The notes: generated from the letters alone by a model not told the origin. A stretch of DNA of 64,000 bases from Hyphomicrobiales bacterium (GCA_017304475.1 JAFKKV010000019.1:1-64000); one strand, 5' to 3'; shown: positions 1 through 8,571, numbered from the stretch's first letter. A program made the numbers and translations.

Positions 1-50
1 TCGGGGCTCTTCTCCAGCAGCCCGCGCAGGTTCATCATCTCGTCGGTCAT
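1..50 (-). CDS. IS256-family transposase, N-terminal fragment cut by window edge
   Basis: Only the first 16 codons are inside the window; the gene reads leftwards out of it. The N-terminus MTDEMMNLRGLLEKSP matches the characteristic start of IS256 (mutator-type) DDE transposases common in alphaproteobacteria. The ATG is at 48-50 with a weak purine stretch upstream. The DDE residues lie outside the window, so whether the transposase is intact cannot be judged. Confidence 0.75.
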   Translation of the reverse strand, partial: MTDEMMNLRGLLEKSP

Positions 51-150
51 CGGTGGATCTCTCGGTTCGGGGTTGGACGTCGCAACCCAAACCTAACCGG
101 CAACCGCCGATGACCAACCGTCAGCTACACCACCAATTGGGACACGACCG
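1..150 (-). mobile_element. Outer end of an IS256-family insertion sequence
   Basis: The transposase start at 50 is followed by about 70 bases of leader. After it, around 120-149, comes a stretch whose minus strand reads GGTCGTGTCCCAATTGGTGG and then GTGTAGCTGACGG. This resembles the terminal inverted repeat of IS256-group elements. The opposite end is outside the window, so neither the exact boundary nor a target duplication can be confirmed. Composition changes abruptly to AT-rich just beyond this point. Confidence 0.55.
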
Positions 151-348
151 GGTCAAAGTCGTAAAATCGTAAAGCGACAGCATATGAGTCATCAATTTCG
201 GCACGCGCAAAGGAATGCCGCTCACGATATGAAGAAGAATACCCACATAAATCCAAAAAAACAAGCAATCAAACACACACCAAGCGACGTTCGCCGCGCG
301 GTTTTCCTTGGAAAAAAACAACATCTTTCTTTTGTGAATGCCAAACAT
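121..348 (-). pseudogene. AT-rich orphan ORF running into the IS end
   Basis: This is a 75-codon frame with a lysine-rich N-terminus and one clear hydrophobic segment (about residues 22-46, rich in F, W, I, L and V), so it could encode a short membrane peptide. Its last dozen codons fall inside the presumed IS terminal repeat, which suggests a host or foreign gene truncated by the insertion. No Shine-Dalgarno is visible before the ATG at 346-348. I do not recognise the protein. It may be a chance frame in AT-rich DNA. Confidence 0.2.
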
Positions 349-351
349 TGG

Positions 352-381
352 GAATAGAAACGAATAGAAACAAATAGAAAC
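352..381. repeat. Three tandem 10-bp repeats
   Basis: The unit GAATAGAAAC occurs twice, followed by AAATAGAAAC, giving three in-phase 10-bp copies in AT-rich DNA next to the IS end. A period of one helical turn could suit bending or protein binding, but no function is shown. Confidence 0.8.
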
Positions 382-393
382 GCACGAGGGAGG

Positions 394-591
394 TCAGCAA
401 TACGGATACATCGCCAATTCAGCCGATGACGGCCAAAATCCGCCTTGCCCGGCCGGCTCCGCAGCGGCGATCTCGGCCGAAAGGCGACGCCAGGTGATCA
501 TGTTTTTCGAATCTGTTGCAGACCGGCCACAGCCGGCACAGGCCATCGACATCGCGACCGCGGCGATCAGCCAGCCTCCGGGGCGACACAT
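394..591 (-). CDS. Possible small lipoprotein
   Basis: This is a 65-residue frame starting at the ATG at 589-591. The N-terminus has a short basic head and a hydrophobic stretch (LIAAVAMSMACAGC) that ends in a lipobox-like ACAGC, so a type II signal peptide with lipidation at the second Cys of that stretch is plausible. The remaining roughly 45 residues match nothing I know. There is no good ribosome-binding site, and the frame extends further upstream in low-complexity GC-rich sequence, so it may not be a real gene. It ends just where the AT-rich IS-adjacent DNA begins. Confidence 0.25.
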   Translation of the reverse strand: MCRPGGWLIAAVAMSMACAGCGRSATDSKNMITWRRLSAEIAAAEPAGQGGFWPSSAELAMYPYC

Positions 592-1089
592 AAGCCGTTG
601 TTTCGGATGATAAAATAGGCGGCACCGGAGAGGCGTCCGGCGCAAGCCCGCGCCTGCCGCCGCCTTCGACGGTCCCACTGGTCCTGACGCTCCTCTGGAG
701 ACCTTCAGCTGCCGACCGCCCCCAAAACCACATCTCCGGTCAGAATCGATATCCGGAGAAGCCATGAGCCGCAGTCGGCATGGCCTCATCAGTTGTAGAT
801 TGAAACTCCTATTGCGTTTAAATTCTGAATATACATCCGAAGGTATAGACCGGGCAGCGCGAAAAAGGACACCGCGCCGGCGGTGCCCCAGGGCCTTCGT
901 GCAACAGAGAACGGCCAGCAGCCAAGGCGTCGCCGCCGTGCTCGGGCAACGCCTTCAGCGGCATGCCGGCACTGCCGCGACATCGCCCCTGCACGCCGGA
1001 CAAGGTTACCTGTTCGAACCGGTATCCACTTTGCCCGGAAATGCTTTAGAACCCCCGACGTGACCGTTCTCGCCGCACCATCATCTGCC
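592..1089. other. Intergenic, no supported gene
   Basis: Several open frames cross this stretch on both strands, but all are Arg/Pro/Ala-rich translations of GC-rich DNA without ribosome-binding sites. The last 60 bases contain a motif of the type often seen scattered between alphaproteobacterial genes (CGAACCGGTATCC followed by CGGAAATGCTTTAGA). I see no RNA gene. Confidence 0.4.
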
Positions 1090-3435
1090 ATGAAACCTTC
1101 GCCCGCGGCTGCCTGGAGCAGGCGGGAAACCCTGGTGGTCGCCCTGGCCGTCCTGGGCTTCTGGGGACTGACCACGGCCGCCTATCAGTTCGGCGCGGTC
1201 ACCATCCCCTGGGACGCCAAATCGCAATTCTACAACTTCTTCCGCTTCGTCGGCCGTGCTCTCGCGCAGGGCGAACTGCCGCTTTGGAATCCCTATCATT
1301 TCTCCGGCTTTCCGAGTGTCGCCGATCCGCAATCGCTGCTGTTTTCGCCGACCTTCCTGCCGCTGGCCTGGATCGCGCCCCAGGCTTCCATCGGCCTGTT
1401 CGACACGATGGTGCTTGCCCATCTCGCCATCGGCAGCGCAGCGGCAGCGGCCCTTTGCGCACGCCGCGGCTTCCGCCCCGAGGCCGCGATCCTTGCGGCC
1501 GCGATCGTGTTCTTCGGCGGCCCGGCCATGGGACGCCTGCAGCATGTCGGCCTCGTCGTCTCCTATGCCTATTTGCCGCTTTGCCTCCTGCTGCTCGAGG
1601 TCGCGCTCGATCGCCGCTCGCTTGCCTGGGCCGCGGGCTTCGGCGCGACGGCCGCCTTCATGGCGCTCGGCCGCGATCAGATCGCCTTCCTGAACTGCCT
1701 GGTCCTGGTCGCCGCCGCGCTCGCCCGCGGCGCGCAGGCGGCCGCCCCGGGCCGCTGGTTTCTTCAGCGCCTGCCGCTCTTCGCCGTCATGGCCCTGGTC
1801 GGCGGGGCCATCCTGGCGATACCGGTCCTGCTGACGCTGCAATTCGCCGCCTTCTCCAACCGCCCGATGGTGGCCTTCCAGACCGCGGCCTATGGTTCGC
1901 TCGACCCGTTCAACCTGATCGGGCTGTTCGCCGCCGATTTCTTCGGTGGCCTGCAGAAAGCCGATCTCTATTTCGGGCCGGGCTCCCCGCATTGGCCGGC
2001 TTTCGACTGGACCGACCGGTCCGTCAATTTCCTGCATGTCGGCGCGGCGACCAGCGTCCTGGTCGCCTGGATCGGCATAGCCGGCGGCGCCTGCCTGGCG
2101 CCGCGCCTGCGCTTCTTCACCGCTCTCGCGATCGCCAGCCTGATCTATGCGCTCGGCTCGCATACCCCGGTCTTCCGGCTCGTCTTCGACCTCGTTCCGG
2201 GCATTTCGCTCTACCGGCGGCCGGCCGATGCCTGCTTCGTCCTGGTCTTCGCCATCGCCATGCTCGCCGGCGGCAGCCTGGATGCGCTGATCCGCGACGG
2301 CGTCGGCCGGACCAGCCGGATCGCGCTCGGCCTCATGGCGACTGTCGCCATCGGACTGACTGTTTTCGCCTTGGCCCGCGCGCCCTCCTGGACACACGCA
2401 TTCGTTGCAGCCAGCGCGCTGGCCGGGGCCTTGCTGGCCGGCGGCGCTGCCGTCTGGCTCATCCGCGCGCTCGGCCGGCGCCCGGCCCGGCCCGCCTTTG
2501 CCATTGCCTTCGCCGCGCTCGGCGCCGGTGAGCTCGCATTCCACAATGTCACGACGCCGATCAACGCCGAGGCCAAGAGCGTCTATGCCGTGTTCAGTGC
2601 GGCGCCCTCGCCGGATCGCGATGCGCTGCGCCAGGTGCTCGGCAGCCTGGAAGCGGATCATGCGCGCGGCCGCCGGCCGAGGGTCGAGATCCTCGGCCCG
2701 GAAAACGGCTGGCAGAATGCCGGCATGACCTATGGGATCGAGAGCACGCTCGGCTACAATCCGCTGCGCTTCGCGCTCTACGAACGCGCCACCGGCGCCG
2801 CCGAGACCGCCCATGAACCCCGGCTGCGCCCGTTCCCCAAGACCTTTCGCGGCTACCGCTCGCGCCTCGCCCGGCTCCTCGGCATCGAGATGCTCGTCTT
2901 CGACCAGCCATTCGAGCGCATGCCGGCAGCCTTGCCCCGGCCTCGTATCGTCGAGCTGCGCGAGGGCCCACCGCTCTGGATCTACCGGCTGCCGCCGGCC
3001 GCGCCGCGCGCCATGCTGGCCGCCCGGGTCAGGCGCGTGAATGTCGAGGCCGCGCTCGCCGCCGGTGAGATCCCCGATGTCGACCTCGCCTCCGAAGTGC
3101 TGATCAGCGACGACGATCCGGTCGACAGCGTGCCTTCGGCCACCGATGCGCCGGGCCGGGCAACCGCCGGACGCGTCGCCATCGCGGATTACAGTATCAA
3201 CGAGGTGCGCCTGGTGGCCGAGACCGAGGTGGCCAGCATCCTGGTCCTGCACGATCTCGACTATCCCGGCTGGACCGTGCGCGTGAACGACGAAAGGCGG
3301 CCGCTGCTGCGCGCCAACGTCCTGTTCCGCGGCGTCGAACTGCCGCCGGGGCGGCACGAGGTTGTCTTCCGTTTCGAGCCTTTCGGCCGCGCCAACCTGG
3401 CGGCTGCGCTGGCCACCGTCATGGGACACAAATAG
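1090..3435 (+). CDS. YfhO-like multi-spanning membrane protein
   Basis: The protein has 781 residues. The start at 1090 is chosen because the upstream in-frame part is Arg/Ala-rich and unlike protein, while the frame from MKPSPAAAW leads directly into the first membrane helix. About ten to twelve hydrophobic helices fill residues 10-480. A soluble C-terminal domain ends in a typical YfhO-family tail (PGWTVRVND, then VELPPGRHEVVFRFEP). YfhO proteins (GT-C-like fold) are linked to glycosylation of cell-envelope polymers, possibly as lipid-linked sugar transferases. The early acidic/Trp segment (VTIPWDAKSQFYNFFRF) fits the first extracytoplasmic loop. It stands alone, and the substrate cannot be inferred. 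Confidence 0.7.
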   Translation: MKPSPAAAWSRRETLVVALAVLGFWGLTTAAYQFGAVTIPWDAKSQFYNFFRFVGRALAQGELPLWNPYHFSGFPSVADPQSLLFSPTFLPLAWIAPQASIGLFDTMVLAHLAIGSAAAAALCARRGFRPEAAILAAAIVFFGGPAMGRLQHVGLVVSYAYLPLCLLLLEVALDRRSLAWAAGFGATAAFMALGRDQIAFLNCLVLVAAALARGAQAAAPGRWFLQRLPLFAVMALVGGAILAIPVLLTLQFAAFSNRPMVAFQTAAYGSLDPFNLIGLFAADFFGGLQKADLYFGPGSPHWPAFDWTDRSVNFLHVGAATSVLVAWIGIAGGACLAPRLRFFTALAIASLIYALGSHTPVFRLVFDLVPGISLYRRPADACFVLVFAIAMLAGGSLDALIRDGVGRTSRIALGLMATVAIGLTVFALARAPSWTHAFVAASALAGALLAGGAAVWLIRALGRRPARPAFAIAFAALGAGELAFHNVTTPINAEAKSVYAVFSAAPSPDRDALRQVLGSLEADHARGRRPRVEILGPENGWQNAGMTYGIESTLGYNPLRFALYERATGAAETAHEPRLRPFPKTFRGYRSRLARLLGIEMLVFDQPFERMPAALPRPRIVELREGPPLWIYRLPPAAPRAMLAARVRRVNVEAALAAGEIPDVDLASEVLISDDDPVDSVPSATDAPGRATAGRVAIADYSINEVRLVAETEVASILVLHDLDYPGWTVRVNDERRPLLRANVLFRGVELPPGRHEVVFRFEPFGRANLAAALATVMGHK

Positions 3436-3490
3436 CCGCCGCTCTCGCGCGCGGCACTTCGGAAGGTGGCGGCTTCAGACGATTGCGGCT

Positions 3491-3811
3491 TCAGACAATT
3501 GCAGACTGGGCCTGCCGGTCGAGCCAGGCCCGCGCGCCGGCGAGCGCCCGGGCAATCTCGTCCTTGGACATTTCGCCGGCGATCTCCTGGCGCTGGCGCG
3601 CGGCTTCGCGGTCGCCCTTGAGAGCCGCGATATTCAGCCACATATGGGCGGCGACGAGATCGCGCGGCACCACCCGCCCGGCCGCATAGAGCATGCCGAG
3701 TTCACGCGGCGGCCGGTCGGCCAGATCCGCGCCAGCCGGGTCCACCGCCGGCAAGCCCTCCGGGACAATGGGCGGTGCGTCGCTCTCTGCGAGGATCATC
3801 ACGGACATCAT
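3491..3811 (-). CDS. Sel1-repeat-like small protein
   Basis: The protein has about 106 residues. The C-terminal half (LGMLYAAGRVVPRDLVAAHMWLNIAALKG) is one Sel1-like/TPR-like helical repeat with the typical A-x-WLNIAA pattern, followed by an amphipathic helix ending in WL. Two adjacent ATGs (3811, 3808) follow a GGAG, so either may be used; the longer frame to 3856 lacks such a site. Similar single-Sel1 proteins are common in Hyphomicrobiales and are thought to mediate protein contacts. The partner is unknown. It converges with the YfhO-like gene. Confidence 0.65.
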   Translation of the reverse strand: MMSVMILAESDAPPIVPEGLPAVDPAGADLADRPPRELGMLYAAGRVVPRDLVAAHMWLNIAALKGDREAARQRQEIAGEMSKDEIARALAGARAWLDRQAQSAIV

Positions 3812-4017
3812 GCATCTCCGCGGCCTTCGCGACGGCATCATGGCCGCCTGCTCCAATCCGACGCCGCAGTTTGCTGCCCATAGGTCAACGTTTCATTAAC
3901 GCTACCACCCGGTCCGCGCGGTCGATTCGGCCCGCTGGACGGCGGCGCCGCGGACGAGCGAGACTGATGGCCAGGCGCCGAGGGGAATCAATGGACAGGC
4001 GCCGGGGAGGAACCGGA

Positions 4018-4428
4018 ATGAAGACCTTGACCATGTTCGGCCTGGCCGCGGCCGCAACCCTCATGCTGGCGACGCCGGCGGCGGCCAATGACCCGCGCGG
4101 CACCTGGCTCAGCCAGTCCGGCGAGACCCGCGTGCGATTTGCCGATTGCGGCGGCCAGCTCTGCGGCACGATCGTTTCGGTGTCGGGCCAGAGCCGCGAC
4201 GAGAAGAACGAGGACGCGGCACTGCGCGGCCGAAGCCTGGTGGGCGTTCGCATGATCACCATGCGCACCAACGGCGCCAATGCCTGGCAGGGCTCGCTCT
4301 ACAATTTCCAGGACGGCAAAACCTATAACGGCCGGATGACCATGCCTTCGGCCAATTCCATGAGCTTGTCCGGCTGTGTCCTCGGCGGCCTGATCTGCCG
4401 CAGCCAGACCTGGTCGCGGGTCAACTGA
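4018..4428 (+). CDS. DUF2147 exported protein
   Basis: The protein has 136 residues. A Sec signal peptide (MKTLTMFGLAAAATLMLATPAAA) precedes a DUF2147 domain starting at DPRGTWLSQSGETRVRF. The paired cysteines in ADCGGQLCGTIV and SGCVLGGLICRSQTW are characteristic. DUF2147 forms a small beta-barrel-like, lipocalin-type fold in the periplasm; its ligand is not established. The ATG at 4018 follows GGGGAGG at good spacing, which decides against the longer upstream frame. It is monocistronic and is followed by a strong hairpin. Confidence 0.8.
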   Translation: MKTLTMFGLAAAATLMLATPAAANDPRGTWLSQSGETRVRFADCGGQLCGTIVSVSGQSRDEKNEDAALRGRSLVGVRMITMRTNGANAWQGSLYNFQDGKTYNGRMTMPSANSMSLSGCVLGGLICRSQTWSRVN

Positions 4429-4446
4429 CCTTCGCCACCAACGAAA

Positions 4447-4471
4447 AAGGGCGGCTCGCAAAGCCGCCCTT
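4447..4471. terminator. Bidirectional intrinsic terminator-like hairpin
   Basis: A perfect 10-bp stem (AAGGGCGGCT paired with AGCCGCCCTT) with a 5-base loop lies between the convergent DUF2147 and GST genes. An A-run precedes it, which becomes a U-run for transcripts of the minus-strand GST gene. Confidence 0.7.
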
Positions 4472-4509
4472 GGTGCCTTCATCGCGCGCGAAGTCCCGCG
4501 CGCATGCGG

Positions 4510-5208
4510 TCAGCGCGCGGTTTGCCCGAACAGCACGGCGCGCACGCTCGGCTCCTGCATCGCCTGGGGATTGCGGTCTTCCTTGTTGACCGACAGGCCG
4601 GCCTTGACCGCCGGCCGCGCCAGCATCCGCTCGATCCAGGCCTTCACATTGGGAAATTGCGCGATGTCCTGGCCCTGCCGCTCCCAGGCCTTGGCCCAGC
4701 CGATACAGGCCATGTCGGCGATCGAATAGTCGCCGGCGATATAGTCGCGGCCCTCGAGGCGCCGGTTCAGCACGCCATAGAGGCGATTGGCTTCATTGGT
4801 GTAGCGGTTGATCGCATATTCGATCTTTTCCGGCGCATAGATCCGAAAATGATGGGTCTGGCCGAGCATCGGGCCGAAACCGCCCATTTGCCACATCAGC
4901 CACTGGTCCACCTCGACGCGCTTGCGCTCGTCGACCGGGTAGAACTTGCCGGTCTTGCGTCCGAGATATTGCAGGATCGCCCCCGACTCGAACACCGAGA
5001 TCGGCTGCCCGTCCGGGCCGTCGGGATCGACGATGGCGGGGATCCGGTTGTTCGGCGAGATCGCCAGGAACTCCGGCTTGAACTGATCACCCTTGCCGAT
5101 ATTCACGGTGTGCACCGTATAGGGCAGCCCGCATTCCTCGAGCATGATGGAAACCTTCCATCCGTTCGGTGTGGGCCAGTAATAGAGATCGATGGGTTTC
5201 TGGGACAT
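4510..5208 (-). CDS. Glutathione S-transferase, Ure2p/YghU-like
   Basis: The protein has 232 residues. The N-terminal thioredoxin-fold domain begins IDLYYWPTPNGWKVSIMLEE, the signature of Ure2p-like/nu-class GSTs whose TPNG motif holds the glutathione thiol in place of a Tyr or Ser. The cis-Pro region is NNRIPAIVDPDG and the all-helical C-terminal domain covers about residues 90-215. Such enzymes act as disulfide-bond reductases or peroxidases with glutathione in the cytoplasm. The ATG at 5208 fits family N-termini; the frame is open far upstream but does not look like protein. It is a single gene, with no operon partner. Confidence 0.85.
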   Translation of the reverse strand: MSQKPIDLYYWPTPNGWKVSIMLEECGLPYTVHTVNIGKGDQFKPEFLAISPNNRIPAIVDPDGPDGQPISVFESGAILQYLGRKTGKFYPVDERKRVEVDQWLMWQMGGFGPMLGQTHHFRIYAPEKIEYAINRYTNEANRLYGVLNRRLEGRDYIAGDYSIADMACIGWAKAWERQGQDIAQFPNVKAWIERMLARPAVKAGLSVNKEDRNPQAMQEPSVRAVLFGQTAR

Positions 5209-5686
5209 GGTCCGTCTCGCGCGGCGGTTCTGAACGAATTCTTCGATGGGCCGCAGATGCGCGCAAGTTAGCCCGGATTTCTCGCACGGGCTATGGCCTG
5301 CATTGCGGCAAGGGCCCAGCCGGCGGCGGGGCGGCGACAAGGGGCCGTTGCCGGCACCGTTCGGTGGCGCGAGGCCAAGGATCTGCGCCGTCACGCCCTC
5401 CGGATCCGCCGAGGCGGCGATCGAACGGGTCAAAAAGCATGTGGATTGAAGGACATAGCGTCTTGCTTCCGGTGCGCCCTGCCCTGCCTCGAGCGGGCGC
5501 GCCGGCAGCCGGCCCGGCATGTCCGGCCGGGTTTTCGGCGGGCCGATCGGCAGGAGGTCGAGCCGTGCATCCGTGCGATGCCTCATTTGCGCGGGAATAA
5601 AATCCTGGCAAGATACGATCGGTAATAGGCGACCGCGCCGGCCTCCTCGGCTGTCAGGCCCGGACCGCCCCAGGGAGGATAGTTTC
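5209..5686. other. Divergent intergenic region
   Basis: This region separates the GST gene from the rightward exported-protein gene, so it should contain promoters for both. Open frames here are shadows without start sites. A Shine-Dalgarno (GGGAGGA) for the rightward gene lies at about 5673-5679. I see no RNA gene or repeat. Confidence 0.4.
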
Positions 5687-6079
5687 ATGCGCCTTCATCT
5701 GATTGCGGCGACCGCCGCTCTGCTGCTCGTGAACAATGCCGCATCGGCCCAGGCTCCGGCCACCACGCCGGCGGCTCCCGCCGCTCCGGCGGCGTCGACC
5801 CCGCCTGGCACCACCACCCCGCGGGCGACCACCCGCACCCGTGCACGCACCCCCGCCGCCCAGGCTCCGGCCGCGGCGACCGCGCCCGCCGCGACGACGC
5901 CTGGCGCAGCGGCCCCGGCGACGACCACCCGTCCCCGCTCGGCGGCACAGTTGCGCAACGATCAGCTCATGCGCGATTGCGGCGCCGAATGGCGCGCCGG
6001 CAAGACCCAGCTTCAGGCGGCCGGCAAGACCTGGCGGACCTTCCTGCCGGAGTGCCGGGCGCGCCGGCGCGGCACCTGA
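5687..6079 (+). CDS. Secreted Ala/Pro/Thr-rich protein with conserved Cys-Trp tail
   Basis: The protein has 130 residues. A signal peptide (MRLHLIAATAALLLVNNAASAQA) is followed by a low-complexity linker of about 60 residues rich in Ala, Pro and Thr. The C-terminal domain, DQLMRDCGAEWRAGK through TWRTFLPECRAR, has two cysteines about 30 residues apart that could form a disulfide. Similar tails (C-x-AEW...G-x-TW...FLxxC) occur in many small periplasmic proteins of Hyphomicrobiales, some described as PsiF-like. No function is known. The start is supported by GGGAGGA. Confidence 0.65.
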   Translation: MRLHLIAATAALLLVNNAASAQAPATTPAAPAAPAASTPPGTTTPRATTRTRARTPAAQAPAAATAPAATTPGAAAPATTTRPRSAAQLRNDQLMRDCGAEWRAGKTQLQAAGKTWRTFLPECRARRRGT

Positions 6080-6086
6080 ACCCTGG

Positions 6087-6575
6087 TCAGTCCAGCACCA
6101 TCTTGAAGCCTTCATGGCTCCTGGCGAAGCCCAATCGCTCGTAGAAGCGATGGGCGGCGCCCCGGCGTTTGTCCGATGTCAGTTCGAGCAGGCCGACGCC
6201 AAGCGCGCGGGCCTGCGCGACGGCGTGGTGCATCATCAGTGCGCCGACGCCACCGCCGCGCAGATCGGGGTCGACATGGACGCTTTCGATCTTGCCGCGG
6301 ATCCGCCCGCGCTGCGCGATACCCGGCAGCACCGTGAGCTGATAGGTGCCAATCACCCGGCCCGCCTGCTCGGCGACGAACAGGTGATTGCTGGGCGAGC
6401 CGGCGATCCGCGCGAAGGCCGCGGCATAGGCCGGATGGCGCGCCTCGGCCTCCGCCGCCGCGCGATCGGCGGCATCGGCCGCGCCGCCCATGGCGATCAG
6501 GGCGGCGATAGCGGCGACATCGGCTGCGCCCGCCGGCCGGATGACCGGCGGGGCAGCAATGGTTTCGACGCTCAC
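6087..6575 (-). CDS. GNAT-family N-acetyltransferase
   Basis: The protein has 162 residues and a complete GNAT fold. The acetyl-CoA-binding motif A is IESVHVDPDLRGGGVGALMM (the Q/RxxGxG/A type loop is RGGGVG), followed by motif B HRFYERLGFARSHEGFKMVL. The likely start is GTG at 6575, overlapping the TGA of the upstream GST gene (GTGA), so the two are translationally coupled. It transfers acetyl groups from acetyl-CoA to an amine; the substrate cannot be read from the sequence. Coupling to a GST hints at a shared stress or xenobiotic response, which is inference. Confidence 0.85.
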   Translation of the reverse strand: MSVETIAAPPVIRPAGAADVAAIAALIAMGGAADAADRAAAEAEARHPAYAAAFARIAGSPSNHLFVAEQAGRVIGTYQLTVLPGIAQRGRIRGKIESVHVDPDLRGGGVGALMMHHAVAQARALGVGLLELTSDKRRGAAHRFYERLGFARSHEGFKMVLD

Positions 6576-7207
6576 GCGCGATGCTCCTGCGGCACCACCG
6601 CCTGCGCATTGCCGAAGCCCGGCAAGGCCTCGAACCGCTTCGCCCAGGCGGCGACCTCGGGATAGGCGGCGATGTCGAAACCGGCCTGGCCGGTCATGCA
6701 GACCACGCCGTAAATGTCGATATCGGCAATGGTCGGGCTCTTGCCGACCAGCCAGTCGCGGCCGGCGAGATGGTCGTTGAGCGTCTTCAGCGCCAGATTG
6801 GCCTCGGCCGCATACATTTCCATGATCGGCTGGTTGAACGAGCGCAGGCCGGCACGGCAGGCGCGCGAGCGATAGATCGGCGGCGCCAGCTTGTCGAAAT
6901 CCCAGAACATCCACTCGCGCGCGCGGATCAGGTCGCCGGGCGCATCGCCCTTGAATTTGCCGAGCTCCAGCGCCAGGTGCTCGAGGATCGCCGCCGACTG
7001 GCAGAGCGAGACGTCGAGCTTGCCATCCTCGAGCGCCGGCACCTGGCCGAAGCGGTTCTTGGCGAGGAATTCGGGCGTCTTGTGCTCGCCGGCCCGGAGA
7101 TTGACCTGCCGGAAGGCAAAGGGCTCGCCGCAGAGCGACAGCATGAGCGCAACCTTGTAGGTCGGCCCGGACAACCAGAAACCGTGAAGCGTGAAGCGTT
7201 TCGACAT
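6572..7207 (-). CDS. Glutathione S-transferase family protein
   Basis: The protein has 211 residues. The thioredoxin-like N-terminal domain contains FWLSGPTYKVALMLSLCG, the cis-Pro segment NRFGQVPALEDG and the glutathione-binding LCQSAAILEHL. The helical C-terminal domain includes GRDWLVGKSPTIADIDIYG, the conserved N-capping/hydrophobic-staple motif of GSTs. The start ATG at 7207 follows a GGGAGAA. It is first in a two-gene operon with the GNAT enzyme. The role is probably glutathione conjugation or thiol transfer in the cytoplasm; class and substrate are not determinable here. Confidence 0.85.
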   Translation of the reverse strand: MSKRFTLHGFWLSGPTYKVALMLSLCGEPFAFRQVNLRAGEHKTPEFLAKNRFGQVPALEDGKLDVSLCQSAAILEHLALELGKFKGDAPGDLIRAREWMFWDFDKLAPPIYRSRACRAGLRSFNQPIMEMYAAEANLALKTLNDHLAGRDWLVGKSPTIADIDIYGVVCMTGQAGFDIAAYPEVAAWAKRFEALPGFGNAQAVVPQEHRA

Positions 7208-7447
7208 GAACGTTCTCCCTGTGCGGCCGGCATGGGAAACGAGCTTCTCTTTTCGCGCAAGTGCGTGGTGTGCAGGCGAGATCAACGGATAACGCCGACG
7301 GGATGCCCCCCACGCGAGGAGCCATCGCCAGGCCATCGCGGCCCCCCGGCTTTCACTGCGTCATAAGCCGTGCGGGTCATGCCATGACGCAGGGGACGGC
7401 ACAGTCGGACAAGCGCCTGTCCGCTATGCGGCGGGCCCCTCCCCCGA

Positions 7448-8380
7448 CTATCCACGCGCCGCGCGGACGAAGGCCAGGAGCTCCCGGTTGAAGCGCGGCG
7501 CCTCCTCCCAGAAGGTCAGGTGGCCGGTGCCGTCATAGAACGAGGCCTGGGCACCGGGAATGCTGGCCGCGGTATATTCGCCGACCGCCGGAATGACCGC
7601 CTTGTCCTCGCGGCCATGGCTGACCAGCACCGGCAGCCGCAGCGACTGGAACATCGCTTCATAGGGCGTCGGGCGGCCCAGCATGTTGCGGCGGATCGCG
7701 GCCGGCGTCATGGCGTTGAACGCCACCATGGTTTCGAACGCGTCCTGGTCGGGCTGCCTGACGAAACAGGCGCGCAGGAAGGCGCGGGTCTGGCGGATCT
7801 GGGTGGCGAGGTCATCGGCGACCATGCCGGCCGAGACCGGGCTGGCCGGCGCCTGCATGTTCATGGCGGCATGGGTCACCGCATTGACGAAATTGACGCC
7901 GGACACCTGCGCCGGCCCATGAACCAGCAGGTAATCGGAGATGACCCGGCCGGCATAGGACCAGCCGGCCAGGACCGGCCGCACCGCGCCGGTCGCCTCG
8001 ATGACCGCCTTGACGTCATCGGCCCAGACCTTGGCCGGTTGATAGGCCTCGCGCGCCACCGGCTTGTCGGATAGGCCGTGGCCGCGCAGGTCGAAGGTGA
8101 TCATGCGCAGTGCATCCGTCAGCGTCGGATCTGTCACCTGCTTTCGCCAGCACAGATGAGCCTGGCTGAAACCGTGAATCAGCACGACGGGCAGACCCGC
8201 CGGATTGCCCCATTCCTGCACCGCCAACCCGGTTCCATCGGTGGACCTGGCCGTCGACAGCTTCGGCAAGGTCTCGACCGCGGCAGCGGCCGGCGCCTGG
8301 GCGAAGGCGCCTGGCGCAAGCGGCGGCGCCGACAGGGCCGCGGCGGCGATCAGCGTCGTACGACGTGTCATCGAAGGCAT
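7448..8380 (-). CDS. Exported alpha/beta hydrolase (Tat-type signal)
   Basis: The protein has 310 residues. The N-terminus MTRRTTLIAAAALSAPPLAPGAFAQA carries a twin-arginine-like RR ahead of a hydrophobic stretch and an AxA cleavage site, so periplasmic export by Tat is likely. The hydrolase core shows the oxyanion HGFSQAHLCW, the nucleophile elbow GWSYAG (Ser), the acid in HGREDKAV and the His in GTGHLTFWEE, forming a complete Ser-Asp-His triad. It resembles non-haem peroxidases/esterases of the AB_hydrolase_1 type. The start at 8380 has a GGGAGAA ribosome-binding site. The substrate is unknown. Confidence 0.8.
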   Translation of the reverse strand: MPSMTRRTTLIAAAALSAPPLAPGAFAQAPAAAAVETLPKLSTARSTDGTGLAVQEWGNPAGLPVVLIHGFSQAHLCWRKQVTDPTLTDALRMITFDLRGHGLSDKPVAREAYQPAKVWADDVKAVIEATGAVRPVLAGWSYAGRVISDYLLVHGPAQVSGVNFVNAVTHAAMNMQAPASPVSAGMVADDLATQIRQTRAFLRACFVRQPDQDAFETMVAFNAMTPAAIRRNMLGRPTPYEAMFQSLRLPVLVSHGREDKAVIPAVGEYTAASIPGAQASFYDGTGHLTFWEEAPRFNRELLAFVRAARG

Positions 8381-8558
8381 GGACGTTCTCCCGGAACCGG
8401 CTGCGGCCCTTCGCTCGGGGCTCTGCGGTCGAGGATAGGGAGCGTCCGGCGGCCGCGACAATGGCGCGGTCGCGGCAATGGGGGGCCAACGGCCGCCAAT
8501 CTTTGCCGCGCTGAATAGACGCAGGCTATCGCGTCCGATTGGTCGCCTCAGGCTCATT

Positions 8559-8571
8559 GCAAATGATTTGC
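8559..8571. promoter_or_regulatory. Fur-family-like palindromic operator
   Basis: GCAAATGATTTGC is a perfect 6-1-6 palindrome that extends imperfectly to 9-1-9 (ATTGCAAAT / ATTTGCATG). It sits about 35 bases before the cupredoxin start, in the divergent promoter region. The shape and AT-rich core resemble Fur/Mur-type metalloregulator sites of alphaproteobacteria; identification is by resemblance only. Confidence 0.4.

Noticed and set aside
764..1063. 99-codon frame upstream of the YfhO-like gene
   Set aside because: Low-complexity Arg-rich translation with no start signal and no similarity to known proteins.
1081..3429. 782-codon open frame antisense to the YfhO-like gene
   Set aside because: Gln/Arg/Gly-rich with no domain or ribosome-binding site. 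It is a by-product of third-position GC bias in the gene on the other strand.
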